Assembly: GCF_029542785.1 (NCBI RefSeq)
Contig: NC_083370.1
Coordinates: forward strand, 1,116,001-1,180,000
DNA from: Malassezia japonica
Taxonomy: Eukaryota > Basidiomycota > Malasseziomycetes > Malasseziales > Malasseziaceae
DNA: 64,000 nt
Direction of reading: 5' to 3'
Shown: positions 47,292-56,516 of the stretch, piece after piece
Numbering within the stretch: position 1 is the first letter of the stretch
Layout: every line of letters begins with the position of its first letter
The notes under the pieces: generated by a model
Databases searched by the model: none
Told to the model about the DNA's origin: nothing
What the model saw: only the letters and a program-made list of their open reading frames with translations
Translations under genes and position numbers: made by a program

Positions 47292-47333
47292 GGATTTAAA
47301 TCCCGCCGGCGCCGTCGGCCGTGAGTTGCGGCC

Positions 47334-48491
47334 ATGTCGAGTGGGCTGCAGGCCGAGAACCGGCCGTGGGTCGAGCGCTAGTAGGTTGCCTGACTGATGT
47401 AGCCGCCCTAAGAACATTGACGAGGTGGCGTCGCAGCAGCATGCAGTGACTGTGCTGCGTAATGCGCTGAAAACCGCCAATGTACGTCGTGCGTCTCACG
47501 CAGCTCCCCCATATGCTCTTTTACGGCCCCCCCGGCACCGGCAAGACGTCGACGATCCTGGCGCTTGCGCGGCAGCTGTACGGCCCCGAGCTGATGAAGT
47601 CGCGTGTGCTCGAGCTGAACGCGTCCGACGAGCGCGGCATTGCCGTCGTCCGTGAAAAGATCAAGTCGTTTGCCAAGATGGCCGTGTCGGCGCCCAACCC
47701 GTACGTTGCTCTTTTCTCACTCAGGAATTACCCCTCGCCGCCGTACAAGGTCATTATCCTGGACGAGGCGGACAGCATGACGCAGGACGCCCAGGGCGCG
47801 CTGCGCCGCATTATGGAGCAGTACAGCCGCACGACGCGCTTCTGCCTGGTGTGCAACTATGTTACTCGGTATGTTCTATGGCTCATGTAGCATTATTGAG
47901 CCGGTCGCGTCGCGCTGCAGCAAGTTCCGCTTCCGTCCGCTGGACCTGGAAAGCACCGAGGACCGCCTGCGGTACATTGCGCGCGAGGAGGGCCTCGTGC
48001 TCAACGACGAGCTCATCCCCGCGCTCATACGCGCATCGGACGGCGACATGCGCCGCTCCATTACCTATCTGCAGTCTGTCGCGCGCCTTGCGGCGGCGCG
48101 TGGCGGCGACGTGCGGGATATGTCGGGCGACGCAGTGGCCGAGCTCGCCGGGATCGTGCCCCACCGCGTGATCGAAATGCTCGGCCAGAGCGTCGGCGTC
48201 GAGCCCGCGTCGATGGACGTCGACGAGGACGTCAAGCCGGCGGGCACGCCGTTTGACCGTGTCTCGGCGGCGGTCCAACACGTGGTGCGCGAGGGCTACT
48301 CGTGCATCCAGGTCCTGCTCCAGTTCCACGACTATGTGATTATGCACCCCCTGCTCAACGCACGGCAAAAGACCCGCGCTGCCATCCAGTTTGGCCAAAC
48401 CGACAAGGCGTTGATGGACGGCGGGAACGAGGCGCTGCAGCTGCTGAGCCTCGGCCTGCAGCTCCACCAGGCGCTCGCTCGTAGTGATTAG
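47334..48491 (+). CDS. RFC2: Replication factor C subunit 2 (human RFC4 type), five exons
   Basis: Exons 47334-47380, 47403-47481, 47504-47700, 47725-47868 and 47891-48491 give a 355-residue AAA+ clamp-loader subunit. Introns are 22, 22, 24 and 22 nt. Motifs: '[15 protein letters not shown]' (RFC box II), Walker A '[12 protein letters not shown]', RFC box '[13 protein letters not shown]', Walker B 'ILDEAD' and sensor/SRC '[12 protein letters not shown]'. '[22 protein letters not shown]' is closest to yeast Rfc2 (human RFC4). It loads PCNA during replication. All four junctions restore conserved residues. Confidence 0.94.
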
Positions 48492-48511
48492 TCATCTTCA
48501 CTTTCGCGACG

Positions 48512-48947
48512 ATGCCGTAGGTGCTTTTGGCTGACGCAGTCTGTATGAGTTGTTTTGTGTGGCGATCGCGTCCGCAGAGTCGGCGCCGCTACGTGATTTG
48601 GTGCAGTCGACCTCGCGCCTGGTGCTGAACCATGGCGGCGTGGTGCGCAACGTGCAGTACTGGGGCAAGCGCACGCTGCCGCAGCGTGCGCGGCGGCACC
48701 AGCAGTACCACACAGCCGGCGAGTAGGTTTTTATGGCTGACCCAGTTACTGGCTGATGCAGTTTGATACCAATGCACCGACGCTCAAGGTGCTCAACGAC
48801 CGCCTGCGCCAGGACCCCCGCGTGGTGAAGTGGAATACGCTCAAGCTCGGCGAGAAGCTGCGCGAGCTCGTGCCGCCTGCCTCGTCCGGCGGCGCGACGC
48901 CGTCGCAGGCGACGATGGGCGGCAAGTCGGTCGACTACCTCGGCTAA
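48512..48947 (+). CDS. MRP17: Mitochondrial small-subunit ribosomal protein bS6m (Mrp17)
   Basis: Exon 1 is only ATGCC (48512-48516); exons 48540-48722 and 48746-48947 follow across two 23-nt introns. The 129-residue product begins 'MPLYELFCVAIAS', as bS6m proteins do, and continues 'SRLVLNHGGVVRNVQYWGKRTLPQRARRHQQYHTAGDYWLMQFD' and 'LRQDPRVVKWNTLKLGEKL'. The five-base exon is supported because it supplies the conserved MxLYEL start in frame; no other in-frame upstream ATG does. The start is 20 bp after the RFC2 stop. Confidence 0.88.
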
Positions 48948-48948
48948 T

Positions 48949-50157
48949 CTATGTATACAAAAGCTTCTGAGCGGACTCCGACAGGACGATCTGGTCGGTG
49001 ATATAGCTCGAGTCGGCACACCCCAGTGCCTCGTAGATTTGCGAGCTCTGCAGACCCTTGATACGCTCGCACTCGATCGACGCATAGTTGGCGAGCGCGC
49101 GGCCGACCTCGATCTCGTCGCCGCCGCGCTGCACCACCAGGCGCACCGCCTGGAGCCGCTCCCAGTTGCCCCGCACGCCCACGACGCCGGCCGGGAGGAG
49201 GCGCCCGCCCGAGTCTTTGCGCGAGATGCGCTCGTACGCCCCGTCATCAATGACGAGCGCGCCGGCGGGGTGCATCGCGTGCAGGATACGCCACTTGCGC
49301 GCGGGCAAGCGCACGCCGCTCGGGAGAAAGAGCGTGTGGGGCGGATCGTTCAGCGCCGGGCGCTCGCCAGGCTGCAGCGTCCTGGGCAGGTCCGCGTCGA
49401 CGATGCGCGCAATGTTTTCGGGGTGCTCGCCGTTCAGGATGACGGTCGTGACGCCCGCTGCAGTCGCGAGCTCGGCGGCGACGAGCTTGGTCTGCATGCC
49501 GCCCGTGCCGAACGAGGAGCCGAGCGTCTTGACACTCGCCTCTTTTCGGGCCTCGTCGACCGACGGCACGACACCGAGGCGGTACGCCTCGGGGCACGTC
49601 CGCGGGTTGTCGGTGTACAGCCCGTCGACATCCGTGCACAGAAACAAAAAATCGGCGTCGACGAGCCCCGCGGTGATCGCCGAGAGCGAGTCATTGTCGC
49701 CGAAACGCATCTCGTACAGCGACACGGTATCGTTCTCGTTCACAATCGGCACCGCGTTAAACTGCGGCGCAAGCAGCGTGTCGAGCGTGGTGCGCGCATT
49801 GTGGTACCGTGGGCTATCGGCGAGGTCCGCGCGCGTGAGCAGCACCTGCGCGACGCTGATGCCTACCACGCCAAACAAATTGTCCCACAATGTCATAAGC
49901 CGCAGCTGGCCCAGCGCCGCAAGCGCCTGGCGCTCGCCGAGGTCTTTCGGGCGCTCAGTCATGCCCATGCGCACGCGGCCGACGCCAATCGCACCGGAGC
50001 ACACGAGGATCACGCGGTGCCCGGCCGTGCGCAGCTGCAGCACCGTCTCTACGATCGACGACATGATCTTGATTTTGGGCTGCATCGTCGACTCCGACAG
50101 AATCGACGACGTGCCCAGCTTCACCACCACCGTCTTCCCAGCAGCGTCTGGAGTCAT
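48949..50157 (-). CDS. PRO1: Glutamate 5-kinase (PRO1)
   Basis: Encodes 402 residues catalysing the first step of proline synthesis, phosphorylation of glutamate. The amino-acid kinase domain shows 'TVVVKLGTSSI', 'VILVCSGAIGVGRVRMG', 'NARTTLDTLL...VPIVNENDTVS' and 'FGDNDSLSAITAGLVDADFLFLCTDVDGLY', then 'FGTGGMQTKL'. A C-terminal PUA domain follows ('GALVIDDGAYERISR...LLPAGVVGVRGNW', ~280-360). An upstream in-frame ATG (50187) would add ten residues and overlap the E-box, so 50157 is chosen. Its stop lies 1 bp from that of bS6m. Confidence 0.94.
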   Translation of the reverse strand: MTPDAAGKTVVVKLGTSSILSESTMQPKIKIMSSIVETVLQLRTAGHRVILVCSGAIGVGRVRMGMTERPKDLGERQALAALGQLRLMTLWDNLFGVVGISVAQVLLTRADLADSPRYHNARTTLDTLLAPQFNAVPIVNENDTVSLYEMRFGDNDSLSAITAGLVDADFLFLCTDVDGLYTDNPRTCPEAYRLGVVPSVDEARKEASVKTLGSSFGTGGMQTKLVAAELATAAGVTTVILNGEHPENIARIVDADLPRTLQPGERPALNDPPHTLFLPSGVRLPARKWRILHAMHPAGALVIDDGAYERISRKDSGGRLLPAGVVGVRGNWERLQAVRLVVQRGGDEIEVGRALANYASIECERIKGLQSSQIYEALGCADSSYITDQIVLSESAQKLLYT

Positions 50158-50177
50158 GAGGTGCGCACGGCGCAACG

Positions 50178-50183
50178 CACGTG
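50178..50183. promoter_or_regulatory. E-box in the PRO1/UTP4 divergent promoter
   Basis: CACGTG, 20 bp from the PRO1 start and 23 bp from the UTP4 start, in a 49-bp divergent gap. It could serve both genes. Confidence 0.4.
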
Positions 50184-50206
50184 ACATCACTTTTTTCTGT
50201 GCCGCG

Positions 50207-52741
50207 ATGAACGAGGTGCAGGAGCCGGCTGCGCGGCCGATGCCGCTGCACCGCGTGCGCTTTGTAGACTGGTCGCCGTCATCTATCACGGCGCTGGCCT
50301 TTTCGCCGACGGCCCCTGCGGCCGGCGGCGCGGCGCACCAGGCGCATACGCCGCGGTGCGTCCTGGCGATCGGCCGCGAGAACGGGAATATCGACCTGTG
50401 CACCTGGTGCGAGGACGCAGCTGCGGAAAGCACGAGTGGCGCGCCGCTCGCCAAGGGCTGGATGGTCGAAACAACCCTGTTTGGCGACGTAAACTACAAG
50501 ATCGAGGCACTCGCCTTTACCAAGAGCACCATGGACGGCGCGGAGCGCTTGCGCCTCTTTTCCACGTCGGGCGGCAGCATCGTCACGGAGCACTACCTGC
50601 CGTGGTCGATCGCGTGCGTGACCGAGGGCGGCAAGCGCCACGACGTGCACGCCGCCACACGCACGCTCTCGTCGGGCGGCGGCGCAATCTGGAGCATGGC
50701 CGCCTCGCCGCTGAACCAGTACCTCGCCATCGGCTGTGAGGACGGCGTAGTGCGCCTCATTGACGTGACGGGGGACGCGTTTGAGCACGTCCACGGCGCG
50801 CGCATCCGCGCGGAAAACGGCGAGATGGCCGACGCGCCCCGCATGGCGCGCGTCGCCTCGCGCATCCTGTCCCTCGCCTGGGGACCGCCACGCCGTGCGA
50901 CACGCCCGGCGCCGCGCCGCACGGCCGACTCGGACTCGGACTCGGACTCGGAGGAGGAAGAGGACGAGGAAATCTGGCGCGAGGGATTCCTCCTCGGCGG
51001 CCTCGGCAACTCGACGGCGGCCGTGTGGGACGTCGAGAGCGGCCAGCTGCGCTCGCGCCTCACGGTGATGAAGAACCGCAACGAGCACACGATCGTCTGG
51101 GCCGTCGCCGTGCTCGGCGACGGGACACTCGTCACGGGCGACTCGACCGGACGCGTTACCTTTTTCGACGCGCGCACGCGCGTGCCCGTGTCCGGCGCGA
51201 CGTTCCAGTGCCACACCGGCGGCGCAGACGTGCTGAGCCTGTGTGTGAGCACCGACGGACGCACTGTGTACAGTGCGGGCGTCGACCAAAAGGTGGCCGA
51301 GTACAGCTTGGTCGGCCATACGTGGGCGCATACGGCGACGCGCCGCCTGCACGCGCACGATATCCGTGCGCTTGCGGTTGATCCCCCCTTTGATATCCAG
51401 CGTGCGAGCACGAGCGCGATCGTGCCGACGCGCCTGCCGGTGCTCGTGAGCGGCGGCATCGATTTCCACCTGGTCCTCACGCCGGCCGCGCCGCAGCGTG
51501 GGCCGTCGTTTGCGAATCCGATCTCGTCGAGCGCGTCGACGCGCTTTGCGGACACGACGCAGCGCCGCGTGCCGTTTGTGCCGCAGAATGCGCGCGCGGG
51601 CGTCGCGGGTGGCGCCGTGGTCAAGATGTGCGATGCACGGCGCTGGATTGTGCTGCGCCGCGACACGAGCGTCGCGGTCTGGGCGCTGAGCGACGATGCG
51701 GAGCGGCCGTGGCACAAGCTCTGTGAGCTCGAGCTGCGCACCCGCTCGAACCTCGTGGAAGCGACCGTCTCGCCGGACGGTGCGTACCTCGCGGTTTCGG
51801 ACCTGTACGAGACGAAGCTCTTTGCGCTGTCGCCTTCAGACGACGGGCTGCAGCCGCGGCGCGTCAAGGGCCTCGGCGCGGCGATCCACGGCACCGACGC
51901 CCCGGCGCCAGGCGCCTCGGTCCTCGTCTTTACGCCGGACAGCACGCGCCTGATTCTCGGTACGCTCCACGGCGCGTTTGTGCACCTCGTCCAGCTGCCG
52001 GCGCTCGGCGAGCTGCAGTTGCTGCGCTCCTTTACGCAGCACCGCCAGCGCTACACGCCCGAAGAGGGGCGCGGCGGGCGTGTACTCGCCGGCGCGCGGA
52101 ATGCCAAGGACCGCGAGGCGCTCGCGCGCGACGTCTTTGCGACGATCGTCCTGGCGCTCGTGTCGCCCGACGGCCAGTGGCTCGTGAGCGTGGACAATGT
52201 GCGCCGCATGCACGTGTTCCACCTCGATACGCTCTCGCACCAGCGCGTGCTTGCGTCGCCCGCGAGCCTGCCCACCTCGGCCGTATTCCATCCCCAGCAC
52301 CCCAATGTGCTCGCCGTGACGCTGCCCACGAACCAGGTCGCATTCTACGACCTGGAAGGGGGACGTACCGGTGCGTGGGAGCAGGAGCTCCGTGCGCAGC
52401 TCGACACGCAGCTTGCCAAGGTGCGTGAGCCGGTGGTCGGCTGCGTCTGGCTCCCGGGCGCGGTCAAGGAGGAGGCGACGCTCGTCCTGTACGGCCCGAC
52501 GTGGATCTGCACTGCGCGCCACCGCGCGACGCCGGCCGCCGGCGGGACCAAGCGCCGCAGCGAGGCGCCGGCCGCACACGACGTCTGGAGCGTGCGCACG
52601 ACGTTCAAGTACCAGCCGCTGCTCTCGGTGCATGCGCTGCTGCGCCCCGAGGCCGAGCTGCTCGTAATCGAGCGCCCGTACTTTGCGCTGGCGCAGTCGC
52701 TCCCGCCGTCGTTCTACCGCGGAGCCAAGTACGGCTTCTAG
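50207..52741 (+). CDS. UTP4: U3 snoRNP t-UTP component UTP4 (cirhin)
   Basis: Single-exon gene of 844 residues with WD40 repeats throughout ('LHRVRFVDWSPSSITALAFSP', 'YLAIGCEDGVVRLIDV', 'FLLGGLGNSTAAVWDVESGQL', 'LVTGDSTGRVTFFDARTRV', 'VYSAGVDQKVAEY'). The closing 'LLVIERPYFALAQSLPPSFYRGAKYG' is the cirhin/Utp4 signature. It would act in the SSU processome in nucleolar pre-18S processing and rDNA transcription. An acidic Ser/Asp run interrupts the first propeller (~240-260). Confidence 0.9.
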   Translation: MNEVQEPAARPMPLHRVRFVDWSPSSITALAFSPTAPAAGGAAHQAHTPRCVLAIGRENGNIDLCTWCEDAAAESTSGAPLAKGWMVETTLFGDVNYKIEALAFTKSTMDGAERLRLFSTSGGSIVTEHYLPWSIACVTEGGKRHDVHAATRTLSSGGGAIWSMAASPLNQYLAIGCEDGVVRLIDVTGDAFEHVHGARIRAENGEMADAPRMARVASRILSLAWGPPRRATRPAPRRTADSDSDSDSEEEEDEEIWREGFLLGGLGNSTAAVWDVESGQLRSRLTVMKNRNEHTIVWAVAVLGDGTLVTGDSTGRVTFFDARTRVPVSGATFQCHTGGADVLSLCVSTDGRTVYSAGVDQKVAEYSLVGHTWAHTATRRLHAHDIRALAVDPPFDIQRASTSAIVPTRLPVLVSGGIDFHLVLTPAAPQRGPSFANPISSSASTRFADTTQRRVPFVPQNARAGVAGGAVVKMCDARRWIVLRRDTSVAVWALSDDAERPWHKLCELELRTRSNLVEATVSPDGAYLAVSDLYETKLFALSPSDDGLQPRRVKGLGAAIHGTDAPAPGASVLVFTPDSTRLILGTLHGAFVHLVQLPALGELQLLRSFTQHRQRYTPEEGRGGRVLAGARNAKDREALARDVFATIVLALVSPDGQWLVSVDNVRRMHVFHLDTLSHQRVLASPASLPTSAVFHPQHPNVLAVTLPTNQVAFYDLEGGRTGAWEQELRAQLDTQLAKVREPVVGCVWLPGAVKEEATLVLYGPTWICTARHRATPAAGGTKRRSEAPAAHDVWSVRTTFKYQPLLSVHALLRPEAELLVIERPYFALAQSLPPSFYRGAKYGF

Positions 52742-52753
52742 ATACATACGTAG

Positions 52754-55093
52754 CTACCGACGTTGCTTCTTTGCCGCAGACATGTCTGCATGCGCCGTCG
52801 AGCGCTTGATGCCGAGCACCTCGCGGTCACCCTCGAGCAGGCGCTCGAGCAGCTCGGGGCGCGTGCCGCTCGTGAGGTACTTTTGGCTCACGCCGCGCGT
52901 CGTGATCGGGCGCGCGAGCAGCGCGGCGAGCTGCTGCTTGAGCGCGGCGAGGCGCGCGTCCTTGGCGGCAGCGCTCTTCTTGCGGCCGCTCGCGGCGGTG
53001 TCCGCGTCCGGGTCCTCGTCGTCGCTCTCGAGGTCCATGTCGACTTCCTCGGCGAGTTTCTTGATCCAGGCATCCTCGTGCGACGCTTTGTTGTGCTTGT
53101 GCTGCAGCGCATCAATCTGCTTGGCAAGGCTCAGGCGCTCGCGCACCGGCTCGAGGAGCGTGTACTCGATCGGGAGCGCCTGCAGAGGGTCGGCGCGCTG
53201 CAGCGCACGCCACAGCGCCGCCAGCAGCCGCTGCTCGTTCGGCTCGACGAGCGCGACGGCAATGCCGTGGTGGCCCGCACGTGCCGTACGGCCGGAGCGG
53301 TGCACGTATGCGTCGGCGGAGCGCGGCAGCTGGAAGTGCACGACGTGGTCGACGCCTTCCACGTCGATACCACGCGCCGCGACGTCGGTCGCCAGGAGCA
53401 CCTTGGGCTTGCCGTCATCGCGGCGGAAGCGGTCGAGGTTGCGCAGGCGCTGCTGCTGCTGCAGCTGGCCGTGCAAGGGATACACGTCGAGGCCGAGCGC
53501 GGTGAGAATTGGGGTCAGGCGACGCACGCCGTCGATCGCATTCAGAAAGACGAGCGTCCGGCCGGGATACCGCATGAGCAGGTAGTACAGGTAGGCGTCC
53601 TTTTCCTTGCCGATGCACTCGATCTTGGCCTCAAGCAGGTTGGAGGCGACGCGCTTCTCCGTGACGAGGTCGACGATCGCCACGTCCTCGTCGCGGAAAT
53701 CGACGCGGCTCAAGAGGTCGTCAAGCGTGTTGGTCGGCTCGGCGCTGCGCTTCTTTTTGCGCCACTGTTTCCTCTTGAGGTTCTGCTGCAGGGATTTGGC
53801 CATGGTCGCAGAAAACACGAGCGTCTGCATATCCGGATTCGCAGGGATCGCTCCGGCCGTGCGGCGCACCATGCGCAGGATCGCGTCCATCTCGGCAAAG
53901 TGCCCGGCCTCGACCATGCGGTCCGCCTCGTCGATCACGAGGAAACGCGCCTGGCGCATGCGGCGCGCAAAGCCGTCGTTTTGCTTCAGCACGTCCCACA
54001 GACGGCCGGGCGTCGCGACGACAATGTGCGCACCGCCACGCTGCTCCAGCATACGCTCCTGCTTCTGGATCGCCATACCACCACAGATCGTGGCAATGTT
54101 GGCAAAGCGGCCGCCCGCGTCCGACACGGCCTGCAGGTGCTGGCCCACCTGCAGGGCAAGCTCACGCGTGGGCGCGAGGATCAGCGCCTCCAAGGGGCGG
54201 TCGAACGACGTAGATGGGTGCTCGGCAATGTACTGCAGGATCGGCAGGCCGTACGCAAGCGTCTTGCCCGAACCCGTCTCTGCGACACCGACCACGTCGC
54301 GCGGCGTCGCGTCGAGACCGAGCGAGAGGGGGAGCGTTTCTGCCTGCACCTGCGTCGGCGTCTGGAAGCCGAGCTTGGCAAGCGCGCGCTTGATGGGCGC
54401 CAAAAGAGGGAAAACGCTCCAGCCCGGAAGCGCCGCATCCGCACCTTGCTGGTCGTCGTCGCCTGCGTCGTCGTCTTCGAGCAGCGACTGCTCGCGCGCT
54501 GCAAGCAGCGCCGCATTAATATCGAGGTCGCCGTCGTCGGCGAGGTGCGCCGCGCGGCGGTCCTTGGAGGACAGGGGGCGCGGCTGGGTATCAGAAGACG
54601 CCTCGGTGGCGTCCTCGGCGTCCTCCTCCTCCTCCTCCTCGGCATCCTCCTCCTCTTCGTCATCGATCCCGTCCTCGTCTTCGTCCTCCTCGTCGTCGAT
54701 CTCGGCCGCCTTGCGTTTGCCTTTCGGCTCGGCCTTTTTGCTCGGCTCGGCCTTTTTGCTCGGCTCGGCCTTCTTGCCCGCCTTGGCCTTCTTGCTTGTC
54801 TCTTTTGTCTCATCACCCTTCTTTCTCTCCTCTCCCTTTCCTTCTTTTCCTTTCGCCTTGACAATCTTGGCGGTCTTGTTTTTTCCAGTGGCATCCTTCT
54901 CGTACACGACGTCGAATCCCTCGACGGCCTGCAGGCCCATGAACCCGTCGTCGTCGAGGTCGAGCGCATCAAAGCCGTCGTCGGTCGTTACATTCACGCT
55001 TTCTGCCTGCGAACTAAGCGGCATGCTCTTCCACGGCAAGTCGCCCTGGCGCATCGACGCCCCGTGCGCGCCGCGCCGCTTGCCCCCCGCCAT
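52754..55093 (-). CDS. MAK5: DEAD-box RNA helicase MAK5 (DDX24)
   Basis: Encodes 779 residues. After a ~200-residue Lys/Glu-rich N-terminus come helicase motifs: Q motif 'GFQTPTQVQ', Walker A 'AETGSGKT', 'PTRELA', 'DEADRMVEAGHFAEM', 'SATMA', 'VLLATDVAARGIDVEGVDHVVHF' and 'HRSGRTARA'. 'DEADRMVE.GHF' and 'LMRYPGRTLVFLNAIDGVRRL' are MAK5/DDX24 signatures rather than Drs1. The role is 60S ribosome assembly in the nucleolus. The start 'MAGGKRRGAHGAS' is the first ATG after the divergent intergenic region. Confidence 0.9.
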   Translation of the reverse strand: MAGGKRRGAHGASMRQGDLPWKSMPLSSQAESVNVTTDDGFDALDLDDDGFMGLQAVEGFDVVYEKDATGKNKTAKIVKAKGKEGKGEERKKGDETKETSKKAKAGKKAEPSKKAEPSKKAEPKGKRKAAEIDDEEDEDEDGIDDEEEEDAEEEEEEDAEDATEASSDTQPRPLSSKDRRAAHLADDGDLDINAALLAAREQSLLEDDDAGDDDQQGADAALPGWSVFPLLAPIKRALAKLGFQTPTQVQAETLPLSLGLDATPRDVVGVAETGSGKTLAYGLPILQYIAEHPSTSFDRPLEALILAPTRELALQVGQHLQAVSDAGGRFANIATICGGMAIQKQERMLEQRGGAHIVVATPGRLWDVLKQNDGFARRMRQARFLVIDEADRMVEAGHFAEMDAILRMVRRTAGAIPANPDMQTLVFSATMAKSLQQNLKRKQWRKKKRSAEPTNTLDDLLSRVDFRDEDVAIVDLVTEKRVASNLLEAKIECIGKEKDAYLYYLLMRYPGRTLVFLNAIDGVRRLTPILTALGLDVYPLHGQLQQQQRLRNLDRFRRDDGKPKVLLATDVAARGIDVEGVDHVVHFQLPRSADAYVHRSGRTARAGHHGIAVALVEPNEQRLLAALWRALQRADPLQALPIEYTLLEPVRERLSLAKQIDALQHKHNKASHEDAWIKKLAEEVDMDLESDDEDPDADTAASGRKKSAAAKDARLAALKQQLAALLARPITTRGVSQKYLTSGTRPELLERLLEGDREVLGIKRSTAHADMSAAKKQRR
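54727..54778 (-). repeat. 18-bp tandem repeat in MAK5 (SKKAEP)
   Basis: About three copies of an 18-bp unit encode KKAEP-SKKAEP-SKKAEP within the basic N-terminal linker. Confidence 0.7.
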
Positions 55094-55254
55094 GGTCCGT
55101 GGAGGAAACTTTTTTTGCTGCGTGGTGCACATGGCAGGCATGTGCCTCCACACGCCGGCGCGTCGCGCGTGGCCAAACAAACACCGATCACGAGCGCGCT
55201 CGGGCGAGCAAGGCGGGGTTTGCTTGCGACTGCGAGGGTCAGCCAGAGTATAGG

Positions 55255-56502
55255 ATGGCGAGCGTGGAGGGTGTGCAAGGCGTGCTGCGTGAGGCACAGG
55301 CGCATCCTGCCGGCGGGCATAGCCAGGACCTCCGCGAGAAGAAGCGTCGGCGCCGTACGCGTCCGCACGAGGTCGACATCCTCATGTCGGCCTACCTGCA
55401 GAACGCATTTCCGAACGAAAAGACGCGGGAGCGGCTTGCACAGAGTGTCAACATGACGCCGCGGGCCGTCTCTATCTGGTTTCAGAACCGGCGTCAGGCG
55501 GAAAAGAAGCGCTCGCAGCGCTACGGCGCGACGAGCCCACACGCGCTTGGCGTGCGCGTGCCGGTGACCGAGGTGCCCCCTAATGCTGCTGCGCCGGTGC
55601 ACCGCGACCTCGCCAAGCTGGTCGGACCACTGCCGCACGCAGCGCAGCGCCAGGGCACGATGCAGCGTGTCAAGAGCTCGCCGTGCATTTCGCTCACGAC
55701 CAACGCACACGGCCACGCCCAGCTCGGACCGATAGAGGAGCAGAAGGACTGCGCGATCTGGCAGCGCATGGAGAGCTCGAGCGCATGGAGCGGCTCGAGT
55801 GATTTCGACGAGCCGTCGCCGGACCGGTCCCACGACGAAGACGAGGACGAAATGACGCTGCGTCGGCTGGCGCAGCGCCGCAACGAGCGCGTGCGCAAGC
55901 GCGAGGCGACGGACGCTTCGGACGCGCGCCAGATGATCCAGGAGCGCGCCAGCACGCGCCGCACGCACGCGCCGGCGGCGCGCGGCCTGAAGCGCCACGC
56001 GTCGCTCAGCCTCGAGTTTGCCGCGGCGCGCGAAACGTCCCCGCCCGAGTCCAAGCCGGCGCTGCGCCGCACAGAGAGCATGCCGGTGCGCGCGCCGCTG
56101 CAGCCGATCCAGGCGCCCACCGCGCGGCCGCCGGCGATGCGGCGGCCGCGCCTCGGGGCCGAGAACGTGCCGCCGGTGCGTGGGCTGCACCCGCTGCGCC
56201 GCGCGACGTCCGCCTCGGCACGTATGCCGCTGCGGGCGGACGCGCACGCGTACTGGCCGCGTGCGGCGCCTATTCCCGTTACGCGCCGCGAGTCGAGCGC
56301 GCGGAGCGATGCGCTCCCTGCGCCGGCCAAGTCGGAGGAGCACGACGACAGTGGCTTCTTTGACGAGAGCTCGCAAAGCACGATCGATGTGCACTCCTCG
56401 CCCGAGTCGGCGAAGCATGCTATGCCAAACTTTACGGAAAACGACCGTCAGGCCGTGGAATTGCTACTGGGCCTAGGGATTGTGTCGAGTCGGCGTACAT
56501 AG
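55255..56502 (+). CDS. Homeodomain transcription factor
   Basis: Encodes 415 residues. The homeodomain lies near the N-terminus (~30-88): 'KRRRRTRPHEVDILMSAYLQNAFPN', helix 3 'AVSIWFQNRRQAEKK'. The rest is low complexity, with Arg-rich and Ser/Pro-rich blocks, 'LGAENVPPVRGLHPLRRATS' and a conserved-looking end 'NFTENDRQAVELLLGLGIVSS'. Arrangement resembles fungal Yox1/Phx1-type proteins, some of which repress G1/S genes; whether this one does is unknown. The stop is 14 bp from the convergent NMN adenylyltransferase stop. Confidence 0.85.
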   Translation: MASVEGVQGVLREAQAHPAGGHSQDLREKKRRRRTRPHEVDILMSAYLQNAFPNEKTRERLAQSVNMTPRAVSIWFQNRRQAEKKRSQRYGATSPHALGVRVPVTEVPPNAAAPVHRDLAKLVGPLPHAAQRQGTMQRVKSSPCISLTTNAHGHAQLGPIEEQKDCAIWQRMESSSAWSGSSDFDEPSPDRSHDEDEDEMTLRRLAQRRNERVRKREATDASDARQMIQERASTRRTHAPAARGLKRHASLSLEFAAARETSPPESKPALRRTESMPVRAPLQPIQAPTARPPAMRRPRLGAENVPPVRGLHPLRRATSASARMPLRADAHAYWPRAAPIPVTRRESSARSDALPAPAKSEEHDDSGFFDESSQSTIDVHSSPESAKHAMPNFTENDRQAVELLLGLGIVSSRRT

Positions 56503-56516
56503 CTACATACCCAGCG

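Noticed and set aside
40225..48947. A replication/repair gene cluster acting as a functional island
   Set aside because: Unrelated genes (MFS transporter, ERG2, tRNA, mitoribosomal protein) are interspersed, and no shared element spans the region; only the CAF-1/RFC2 pair is convincing.
50279..51945. Minus-strand ORFs (450-478 codons) opposite UTP4
   Set aside because: Antisense composition only; UTP4 is well supported.
52763..55456. 897-codon plus-strand ORF opposite MAK5
   Set aside because: Shadow of the helicase; no recognisable domain and composition typical of antisense frames.
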